This document shows positions 39,583-49,832 of a DNA stretch of 64,000 bases, piece after piece. Location of the stretch: positions 243,065 through 307,064 of the forward strand of contig NAOQ01000024.1 in assembly GCA_002751075.1 (NCBI GenBank), given 5' to 3'. Under the pieces are notes generated by a model. It had not been told where the DNA came from, did not search any database, and worked only from the letters and a program-made list of their open reading frames with translations. This stretch comes from Ichthyophonus hoferi. Lineage: Eukaryota; Opisthokonta; Ichthyosporea; Ichthyophonida; Ichthyophonidae. The position numbers and the translations under genes are program-made. Each line of letters begins with the position of its first letter. Within the stretch, counting starts at the first letter, position 1.

Positions 39583-40326
39583 AAAATATAATATACACGG
39601 GCACAACGGTATTTATCGATCTATATTATAGTATTTGATTATTGTATGCTAGTTGGTACCCTCGGGTTAAATAATAAGGCCTGGATGATTAGTGCCATTA
39701 CGAACTATTGGTAAAGTATATTGAGTTGCCGCATGACGTCATTGTTTTCATACTAGCGGCATATCGTTCTGATTAACTGTGCCGATAACATAACTATTAA
39801 TCCCAATACTATTAATCATTAATCGCCAATATGATAAATTATTTTTTATTGAAAGCTGTGAAATTATTTAATAAAATTCAAAAACTATGATTTTATTTCA
39901 AGAAAAATTAATAATTGTATCAAAGAAGCACTGCAAATTTGCATCCTTACCAGTAAGTAATACACGTCTGTATTGACCAATTAAAGCTTCTTTTCTGAGC
40001 AGTAGGTTCTGTATGATTGGCTTATTAATTTTCTACACGAATGGCAAGGCAAGGCGAGTAGAATCTTTTGTCCAATAACAAAGCAGACAGTGGATTTTGG
40101 CGCCATTCTACATTGCTCTGCCCAGGAAAAAGCAAAGCAGACCAAATACTATCAATAGCATGGTTAAGATATATACTAGTATTGCATTTAGGTGGTTGGG
40201 GCTGTAATTCTACAGGTGTTAGGTATTGGTTATTAGAGGTGTCTAAAGGGTTGGTGTGTGGGACTAGATATAGTTATAAGTTACTAGTGGTTTTATTGAG
40301 AAACATAAGGTATCCAGAACTACAAG
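39583..40326. promoter_or_regulatory. 744-bp bidirectional promoter region of UBA2 and the MT-A70-like gene
   Basis: The two start codons face away from each other across 744 bp. The region holds a perfect palindromic CRE (TGACGTCA, 39734-39741), CCAAT-type motifs (near 39974 on the plus strand and at 40071) and a GGCGCC-containing E2F-like stretch near 40097. These are motif matches only; factor binding is inference. Confidence 0.5.
39734..39741. promoter_or_regulatory. Palindromic CRE site (TGACGTCA)
   Basis: This is a perfect 8-bp cAMP-response-element palindrome, extended to ATGACGTCAT. It lies about 150 bp upstream of the UBA2 start and 590 bp upstream of the MT-A70-like start. CREB/ATF proteins bind this site in animals. 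Confidence 0.5.
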
Positions 40327-43300
40327 ATGGCTGGACGAAGGACCAGGAAGCAGACTACAGGCAAGAAGGTGGCAGTGAGTGCAGCACACTATGTAGGCTA
40401 CGTGGATGATGAGGAGTCCGTTGACAGTATAATGAAGAAGTTTGAAGAGCTGCAACGCTTTCAGGAGCAAATTAAACTTGCTCCGAGGTGCGCATCCCCA
40501 TCTCTTCTCCTGTACTCCCTATATTATTAGGACAGCCACGGGTCTTTTTTATTGCTGAAACCACACTAAACTTTGAGGAATAAGTAATCTCCCTCCATAT
40601 TGGGTTATCTTTGGGCATTATTAGAATGACTGTTCTCATTTCCACACCCTAAAACACGCGCTTACACTCATTACTTTCTTCCCTCGTTCATCTGCTGGAA
40701 TGGATAGACAGCCTCTTTAAAACTGTACATTCAAATAGCAATAGCAAACACGTATGCATATATAAGTATTGTTATATTTATTTTGGAAATTTGGTCAATG
40801 TTCCTCTTTTTCCCTCCCTGCCTATTAATTCTTTATTATTCAATATATTCCTTTATTGGGGGTTACTATTCCTCATTATATTGTCGTGCTGTTCCTGCTA
40901 AATGTAACTGGCTAGTCATGTTCATTTCGCAGGTTGTATATTTAAATGTGTATGTGTATTTATGTGCATGTACACCTGTCTATATGTGTATGTATATTAG
41001 TATAGAAAGAGGAGGAAGGAAGGAGCGAGAAGACCTGGGAGGAAGTGGCAAAATATACTTATAGAGGGCTAAGCCAATAAGTCTCAGTGAAGAGTGTCAG
41101 GCAAGAAGGTAGCAACTAACTGGGCTCATAGCCAACCAGAGGGCGAGGAGGCACAGGAAGCTGTGGAAGAAACCCTTACCCAACAGCAGCTGGAAGAGGT
41201 TTTCAAGCGAACCTCTATGTTTTCAGCTCGACTACTTACTGGTGAGTTCTGCTTTGTGTGTTTGCTGTCCCCTGAACCTAGATGGGAGTGGATTCAATGG
41301 GCGAGTGGAAAGGAATATATAATATATAGGGGGATTGTACATGGTATTGGTTGTCTGGGCTAGTTATGTTCAAGACCCAATCATAGGGCTAGCTTGTACC
41401 CGGGTCTTGAACCAAGCAACGGGCCCATATTATTGGATGATTATTCAATTTAATTTAATGGCCCATTTACCCTTAGTATGATAAAAGATGTTTTGATTGG
41501 TGGGTGACATGGCAACTGGGGTCTAGGGGAGCACGCTGCGGCCACAGAAGATATGATGTGGGATGATGAAGAGGCCTGGAGGGCAGACCTGTTCCTAAGA
41601 GACCGTGACGATGATGGGGAAGTGTAGGTACCTCTAAAGGATACGGGTAAGGTTGGGTGATGACAAGCTAATGCGGGGGTATCAGGTCTTGGTCTAGTGA
41701 TGATGAACTCTGGGATGAGGAGGACCTATTTGAGACGGACCATCGCCGTAAGAGTCATAAACGAAGTAGTAGTGGGATACCTAGAGAGCCAAAAGCAAAG
41801 GTGTGTACCCTAGTTATAATTGCAGCCAAGACAGGCAGGTGCTAGGAAATGGGCCACTGATATCTATGCCTTGCAGAGGGCTCGTCTCAATAACCAACAC
41901 ATGGCTATGGCTGGGAACATGCTGGCAGGTGGCCAAAGGGCGGCTATCAAGAAACGTGAACGGTATGTACAATATGGAAGGTAAGATATATGTATGTGGG
42001 GAAGAGGTGCTTACAGAGGTTTATTCCTTATAGATTTCTGGACCCTCGCAAACCTACCTATGTTCGCATCCCGGCTGACCCCCTCCCCATCTCATGGGGA
42101 AGGATCATTCAGCCAATGGCCGTCACGGTATCACCTCGTCCCCCTTGTAGCCGGTAGGTCCTGCAGGGTAGGGCTATAGCTTATTGTCTGGATGGTCTGC
42201 CATGGTATAAGACGCATTGGTAGATCTTTTGGTCCACTATACTTTGTAGCATGGCTTATGAGCTTCTATGGCCATCTAATAGCGGTTATAAGTATGTTAG
42301 ACTATTTAATTTAATTTCTTAGGCCGTTTTTTGACCATGTTTCCTTATGATAAAAGAAAGGCTTTGTGGTTGGCAGATAAGCATCCAGTTCTTTATATTG
42401 GTAGTGCTGGTGTTTATAACAAAAATAACGAGTAGTGGGGGATAGATATATGGAGTGCAACGTGGAAGAGACCAATCTGAAACAGGTAGTTGGAGGCAAG
42501 GCATTGTGTTTGCTTCTAGATCCTCCCCTGCTGCTACCAGGCGAATCTCCTGCCCCTGGCCGTATTAGCCTCAAGCAACTAGTAAGCCCCTATCCCCCCC
42601 AGTATCTATGTGAAGATATAGGGAGGTCTTGACTTACAGGAGGGCATGGGGACTACAGGAGAGTATGGCATTGCATCGCTTAGTAGACACTGGGTTTATC
42701 TTTATTTGGGTGGAGAAGGAACTTGTACCAGATGTTTTCGGTAAGGTATCTATGACATATAGTAAGAGAAAGGGCAGAGAGACATAGACTGACTGAGAAC
42801 GCACAGCGCTCATGAACAAATGGGAATTTCGATATGTGGAAAACATCTGCTGGATGCAAAAGGGGGTAGACAACCGACTAGTACTACGCAACAGCAAATA
42901 TATACCCAAGGCTAAGCTAACCTGCTTTATTTTCCGCAAGGTAGGTACATGTCTCAAACCGGGTATGAGTCCTAATATCTTATATGTTGTTTGTCTATAC
43001 CTAGATCTACATGATACACTGATCATGATGTCTACAGGCAGGTGACGTAGAACTGCGGCACCAGCGGAATCCCGATGTTGTAACAGACTATATACCACCA
43101 CGAGACCTGCAGGCCATAGCAGGTACTATTGGCCTGATGGCAAGGGGGGCCGTCTGACCTTCCCTTATATACTAACCAATACCCTATCTGACATCCACTC
43201 ACTCCCCCAACCCCACCTTCCCACCCAACCCCCCACTACATAGGCTACCGTAAGTATCATCGACCAGACTTTATATATGATGTCATTGAGACCCTACTAC

Positions 43301-43542
43301 CCGAGGCCCGATGCACCTGTGCGGCCAAGGACCATGCGGGTCGCCTAGTGGAACTGTAAGTGGCTGTGTGTGGGAGAAGTGAGGGGGTGAGGCCATAAAC
43401 TCATCACAGGCCATCAGATGGGGAAAGACCGGCCAAGCTAGGGACGGGTGGACCACTATAGTGCAGCAGGCCTGATTGGCTGCTAGACGCCTTTTCTGCC
43501 CTGCTTATTGGCCGCGGCATCCATAGGTACCGCCGGCATTAA
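40327..43542 (+). CDS. MT-A70 family methyltransferase-like protein with DPPL motif, 12 exons
   Basis: Exons are 40327-40487, 41093-41241, 41548-41623, 41686-41800, 41877-41962, 42034-42153, 42446-42581, 42659-42740, 42807-42940, 43038-43122, 43244-43355 and 43527-43542, giving 423 aa with all phases agreeing. Residues 1-235 are mostly charged and likely disordered, except FLDPRKPTYVRIPADPLPIS just before the catalytic domain. From residue 236 the MT-A70 fold is recognisable: RYMECNVEETNL, LCLLLDPPLLLP (DPPL at 261-264 where active enzymes have DPPW), LVDTGFIFIWVEKELVPDVF, NKWEFRYVENICWMQKG, VELRHQRNPDVVTDYIPP and RPDFIYDVIETLLPEAR. It stops soon after GRLVELYRRH, lacking the usual (R/Q)P-W-T-GN end. 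MT-A70 proteins methylate the N6 of adenine in RNA or DNA, usually as a pair of one active and one inactive member. DPPL suggests the inactive, structural partner, as EPPL does in METTL14. The middle and tail are unlike METTL3, METTL14 and METTL4; they look closer to the MTA1/MTA9 (AMT) clade known from ciliates and early fungi. The first intron (605 nt) and exon 2 acceptor are the least certain parts. Confidence 0.87.
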
Positions 43543-46500
43543 CAGCCGGTACATGCCTGCCATCATGAAGCCTGAAATGATGCTGGGGTTAGGCATTTAA
43601 TATAGATGTATATAGAGTGAGAATAGACCGCCTGGCACGATGGGGAGAGGCTATCTTGTAACATGAGATTGCCTTTGGGGCCGACTGGGCTTGCATTTGC
43701 ATATCACAATAGTGATTGATGAAACACTTAGACATTTAAAAAATATCTCGTTGAAAGGAATAGCTGAATACGCTATATTAACAGGTAGTATAATATATAG
43801 GTTTTTAAGATTTACAGCAACTATCACTTACGCTGTGTCACACAAAATCAGGTAGACCATCTTGAATTAATGCTACGGTAAACCACTGGGATCTAGCCAG
43901 TAAAATAAATTCGTTCTACATCAATCATAGGTTATGTGCAATACCTTCGATCTTTAACATTATTAGTCTGCCACCTAAATACCTTGAGATCTATGCTAGG
44001 ATACCAGTAATCCTAAGCAGACAACCGAGATTAGTAGTAATATACTCCATTAAAAGCCATCCTCTAAACCTACCTGACGCCATCACGGCCCATATGGTTT
44101 TGTTCTTAGGGAATTGGCGTTTCCTCTCGTAAAGAAGATATGATCCTGTATGTGTAGTCATTGATATGAGGGGTGCATACATATATGTTGGAAATTGGAT
44201 GCATAATTCCGTAAAATGTGGGTGAAAAGTGGATACAATGTGAGGTTACTCTTTTGCTTGGATCAAGGACATCATGCACTATATAGATTATATATTATAT
44301 TTGCCAAGAGTGTTCACTCCTTAATAGTCTCTACAGTTAGACAGCTGGACCATAACTTGGCAATGAAGCCATATGCCGGGGCATGACAATAAACCAGCAA
44401 TAAAGCACCCAGTTTATGTATATTAAGCATCAGCTGTGTTGGTTGGCTTCAAGCCACCTATCCTATAAAAAAATACTTGAATATTTATGTTAGGTAGTCT
44501 TGCTGTGAAAGGGGTAGAAGGAGGCAAGGCCTCGTATATATCCCGATAAGGCAATAAATGATAAAGGAATATATATGGAAATGCGGGATGATTCAAAGTG
44601 ATAAAAAGTCTAGTCACATGATTAGTCAGTATAGCTCACTATTAAGCACACGTGTCCGGTTGTGGCCAATAAGATAGGGTAATATATAATATATCTCGGA
44701 TTAATACAAGCTCCTGCCCTATAGTATGGTGGTCTCTATGCTGCCATCCAGATCCGTGTTAGTCTTGAAATGGGCAAAGGACCATTAGAGGAAGGCCAAG
44801 GGAATACCATACAGAACAACGTGTGAGGTGAAGAAAGTCTGCAATAAATGGATAAAAGCATGTCGTCACACAGGGTGGCGGGCATTCTCATATGTATGTT
44901 CAATAACTATATGCCAGATTGTGTTCTTATATTGCCATCAAAAACGATGCAATTTATTTGGGACCATATATAGCTATGTCTCTAGGGGATTGTCAACAGT
45001 AGTTTTGTATTTAGATTTAGATTTAAATATTCAGTATAAACTTTAACTGTTGTAAGGCCTTATAAGACTGCCTACAGTTGACAGCCAAACTCGGCGGAAA
45101 TAAGCAGTACACTATAGCTCATGTAGGCACCAGCTACAAACTATCAAGGCTAGAGCTATAGTAGGATCAGGACTATGAAAAGAAACCTACCTACGGCAAA
45201 CATGGCTGTTGAGCCAATCACTCGACAGTGAATGCAATCGGGTACGGTAGAAGGTGGTGACTGAGAGTGAAGTGTGCACTCCGTGTTAGTTTACAACTAA
45301 GTTGACTACTGCCTCTAATGAGCACCATCATTGCAAGCACATATAATCATCTGATCGCAACTGTCAAAGTCATATAATAGAATTGAATATATATGATAGC
45401 AATAAACACTTATGATACAGATACACTTGTAATAATTTTAAGAAGAAACCTGGGAAAGAGTGAGTCAAACATGGGAAGCAAGATATATATACAATATAAC
45501 ATTAGAAGTGTAGTGATCGTTGGCAAGCATGTGCACATTTGTATTATAGGGAAAGATAAAAAAAAAGAAAAAAGATAGGAAACAAATGAATACGTTTACA
45601 CTTTGCCAGAGAACAGAAGGAAAAGGAAAAGCATAAGACAACAGGTGGGGTTAAGGGGTTGAAAAAACAAAAAGGTAAAGATTGTAGATTGAACTGGCAA
45701 TGTCTTTAAAAATACAAGAATGGGTCCTCAAAAACTGAAGAAAGCTTATTATCGTAGTATTGGCTTGTATTCGCAGCGAAGCTGAATCTGCCTTTTGTTT
45801 ATGGCCTGACAAGTCAATCTTTACCCACAACTATGCTTTAGAGTTCTACAACAACGCATTTTGTTCAAAGTCGCAATATTACCAGCACCACCTACCATTA
45901 CTGCGGGTCAGCTATGGCAAATTTATTTGTGTTGTTTTAGTAATCCTGAAATATTTAAGCACTGTTTTTTATTTTAAATAGAAAATCCTTTGCCTAAGGC
46001 CAAACCCTATATTGTAATAATGTAATGTAATCATGTACGGATTGGTATTTTAACCAGATGCAATGTAAGATATAATCTGCTTTCTCCATCGGGCCAATCA
46101 TTTTTAAGATCTCCTACAAACTTTATGCCAGCCAATTATTTTCATTTTAACTTTTTAAATGTACTAGCCAATACCTTTTGAAGATCACTGGTTTTCAACC
46201 AATTAACATTCATACTATTAAATACGTGCGAGATGTTAGATTTATCTAAGTGCCAATCTATGCATAAAATCATCCTAGTTTTATACCTTCCGTTAATGTA
46301 ATGTGATAGTGTAAGATTATTCTCGGTTGGTTATGTTCCATGTTAGTTATGGGTGTTTAGTTAATTCTTTGCCCTTAGAAATTTGTGGAAAGAGTACGGG
46401 CCTATTCAACTTTACATGTTGTCTTATTTGGCATGGTGTAGGCTATACAAGGTTATATAGGGCTTAATGGCTTAATAGATAATCACTCTTGGAAAGCAAA

Positions 46501-47748
46501 AATAAAGTGAATTACTCTAAAGCCAAACTTAAGACTGTGTATTTAAAATAATAAAAGTGGCATACTGTGAAATATTTATAGTAGGGCATATTGGTACTTA
46601 ATTTAATTGAAAGTACGTCCTTTAACCCTCCGTGTATGTCAATTATGTCAGTCAATAACTGCAGGTACCCTGGATGTACTTTATAGGGCAGGGTACATTG
46701 GCAAGAATATTGCGAACAAAGTTGAATTTCTTTATTTTTTATATGTTGTCTTAGTTGGGGTTGGTAGATTTTGTGTAGCTGATTAATAATAAGCACATAA
46801 AATAATAAGTTTAGTCGACCTATTGATGAATTGCTGCTAATATGTTAAATAATTCAGTGCTGGCACTGTTTGCAAGTAGATAATGAGTAAATACGGTTTT
46901 GGTCCCTAAAGATGTCTCAATGCGTATAAGCTAGTTAATGTTAGTAGGGGGTCTTCCCTCTAGTTTTCTGATCCTAAGGCACGGTCAGAGTTTGGGGAAT
47001 TCTGATGTGTTAGTTGATATAGATGGCAGAAAGGAAAGTATTAGAAACAAAATCTGACTCAGATCAAAAGCAGTGGCGGAGCGAATTGTAGAGACTGCGC
47101 ATGTCTACTTATGTAAGGTCAGCTAGTTATTGTGTCATATTCATTTTATTGAATAGCAATTGATATTTTTGTGCTGGGCTTACACCAATCCTAAGCCTTT
47201 TGAAGTCTACAGTATCAACAGAGAGATGCATTTTCAGTATCGGCAGTACTTAAAGGGGGTTGTAGAATAAATGTGTTTTCTTTATAAAAATATGCTTGTA
47301 TATTTGGTTCTTTCTTCTTCTGGGCAAGCTTGTTGTGCTGTTCTTATTGGTCATCATCTAATCCCGAGAATCTCGTGCAAAAAGATGGTTGGCTTGTATC
47401 TCTCATTGGGTGCCTGGCAACAGGGTTGGTTTATTGGTATTGATATTTCCAGTGAGTTAACCTGGTAGTTAGTGTTTTATAATCATGCATGTATTTAAAA
47501 CCATAAATAATATCACCAGTACAGTTAATTGTCTTTTATACATTTAACGAGAAAACTGCCAAGAGTTTCCTCAAGGATATCAAGACATATATATACATAA
47601 TCTACAATTGCTCAATCATGATTGCTTCAGGTCCTCATCATTGGTACAGTGATGCAATAATAATACTATGCTTCTACTGATAAGGCTATATCTAATATAA
47701 TTCTTAAGATAGTGTTGCTACTTGCTACCTTCATATTGTGTAGCAACG
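43543..47748. other. Gene-poor region downstream of the MT-A70-like gene
   Basis: About 4.2 kb of AT-rich DNA. A plus-strand AATAAA at 43904-43909 could serve the MT-A70-like gene. Open frames at 45760-45981 and 47271-47468 have no recognisable motif and no exon-like flanks. A purine-rich tract lies near 45548-45575. I see no RNA gene. Confidence 0.5.
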
Positions 47749-47991
47749 TTAAGACTTATCGTAATCATCTTTGTTGATCTCGAATATATCGGCTTCTGTA
47801 TTTGATGATGAAGTTAAAACTATATCGGAGTCAGAAGAGATTGTGGTCTCTGATGAGTTTGAATTGTAAGGTACTTGAACGAAAGAAGAAATCGGTGGAA
47901 GTGGTGTAAATCGTTTGGTTTCCACACGTATCGTTGACAAATTACCAAATGAAGAATCAGAAGAAGGAACCATAACCTTCTGCTTTTTCAA
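47749..47991 (-). other. Orphan open frame, Ser/Thr/Asp-rich, 80 codons
   Basis: This frame encodes a serine- and aspartate-rich peptide (SSETTISSDSDIVLTSS) with no domain. Its amino-acid make-up resembles the plus-strand frame at 50405-50752 inside the Copia-type element, but I could not align the two convincingly. It may be a decayed repeat piece. It is not supported as a host gene. Confidence 0.3.
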
Positions 47992-48799
47992 TACGAGTAG
48001 ACCGTTTTATGGATCGTGGCGCAAGTAAAATTGGTTACTTGGTTATTTTTATTTTATCAGATGACTTGAACTTGGTCACAATCAATTAAGATGAATATTA
48101 GCCTAATATATATATAAATTTATTTAATAAATTTCTGGTCCTTGTATGAAACCTTAGTAGGCGTTATATAGTTTCCGCCATTTCTACCATCTTTACTGAA
48201 TCCCAGTCAGTAAACTTAATATGGTACATTATTAAAATAGATAAAGACATTTGAAAGATCGGAATGATATGGATGTTAATCTTATTATAAATATTTAGTA
48301 TAACAGCTAAGATATCTACAGATGATGTCCCAAGATTACGATTAAAGCCTTATTCTGATCGCGATCTAATCGATAGCCATAATCTATAACTTTGCAAAGG
48401 CTCATTACTATTAATTAAACCATTTCTATTGGTAGTCTTGTACCGCTAATCCAAGAGCTCCTTACTGATTAATAGTTCTATGTACAAAAATGCTAACCAA
48501 TCATGGAGAGGTTAGTAACTAGGTACCTCACATAATTACAATTAATTAAATCTATATACGTACTAGCTTATTGTAACAGCAAGACTATAACATACATATA
48601 TGTAAGCTATTATATTTTCCATGCTAGAGTGCCATATAGGTCATTATTCTAGTTGTGGTTGGGGCTTTGAATGAAATTGTAGGAACCTTGAAAATCATAA
48701 GATCACATGATGTAATTGGTAATCATAATTAATGACGTGATCACTTGCAATTACAATTTCCAATCATCAATACTGTAACCTGGAACAGAAGAGGACAGT

Positions 48800-49120
48800 T
48801 CCTCTAACCTTGTCAATGCAAGTGTATTGTTTGAATTAGTATCAAGATCAAGTCTGGTAAGAGTGAAGTTTCACTGGGCAGATTGTTATTGGAAATAGTA
48901 AATTCTTTAAAGTTAGAAGGAAATGTAACCTTCATTTTCTTTTGAATTCTCATGGACCAGGCATGGGTGATAGGAATTAGTAATAATCTGCACTTAGGTA
49001 TTGTGCCATCTTCAAAAGAACTTAACATTTGTGTTCTATCTATACCTTAAAATAAAAAATAATTTATTTTTACTATGTTCAAGCAGCATTTATTTGTGTT
49101 TATTATTTCTAGTTAAAACT
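48800..49120. repeat. Left arm of a large inverted repeat
   Basis: This arm matches the reverse complement of 49375-49680 over about 300 bp. The shared blocks are TAATAATCTGCACTTAGGTATT, CAGCATTTATTTGTNTTTA, GTTACATTT and AATAACAATCTG. Divergence is moderate and includes small gaps. On the minus strand it encodes KVTF--NFKEFT and SNNNLP. Confidence 0.8.
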
Positions 49121-49374
49121 TTATCACGTATATATAGACATTTATAGTGATTTTTCTAAAGTTTTTTTCTTACGTACTTTATTTTTATGCATGTAAATAA
49201 ATATAAATATTAGGAAACTAGCCTAATGGTAAATTAGATGCTGGAGTATAGTAAGAACTACTAAGATTACAGCATAACCTTAAGCTTCAAAACTTAGCTT
49301 AGTTGTTAGGACTAGGTTAAGTAACTGCAAACCAGTCACTTTTACCACAACGATATAACTAGAACTTGGGTCTG

Positions 49375-49680
49375 TATCAAGGGCCAGCAATTGTAAATAC
49401 AAATAAATGCTGCCTGAGCAAATAGAAAAAATAATTTATTTTTTGTTGTAAGGTATGACTGGAACATAAATATTAAGTTCTTCTGGGGCAACATAATACC
49501 TAAGTGCAGATTATTATTGAATCCCATCATCCATGCCCTGCCCATGAAAATTCAAAAAAAAAAAAAAAAAAGTGCAAGTTACATTTTCTTATGATTTTGA
49601 AAAATTTACCAATTCAAATAACAATCTGATTAAAGAGACTCCAGTCTTGCCAGATTTTGTTCTTGACTTCACCTCAAGTA
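49375..49680. repeat. Right arm of the large inverted repeat
   Basis: This arm mirrors the arm at 48800-49120, about 255 bp away, and encodes on the plus strand the related peptide blocks VQVTFSYDFEKFT and SNNNL. It contains a run of 18 A at 49552-49570 with no counterpart in the left arm. It ends about 150 bp before the LTR of the Copia-type element. Confidence 0.8.
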
Positions 49681-49832
49681 ATGCACATGAAACAACAAGC
49701 TCAGAAAAACTACCTAATTTTGATCCAGGTTATGACAAAAAGTGCTGATCTCAACAGAAAATCAAGAACTTGAAAGATAATTAATTGGGGCAATAAAGTA
49801 TGCTAACTATGCATATGTATTAGTTAGTGTTA

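Noticed and set aside
42641-42740. Upstream acceptor for MT-A70-like exon 8 giving EGMGTTGEYG
   Set aside because: It puts the exon in a frame without homology. The acceptor 18-19 nt downstream (before GAGAGTATG) gives the conserved DTGFIFIWVEK block in phase.
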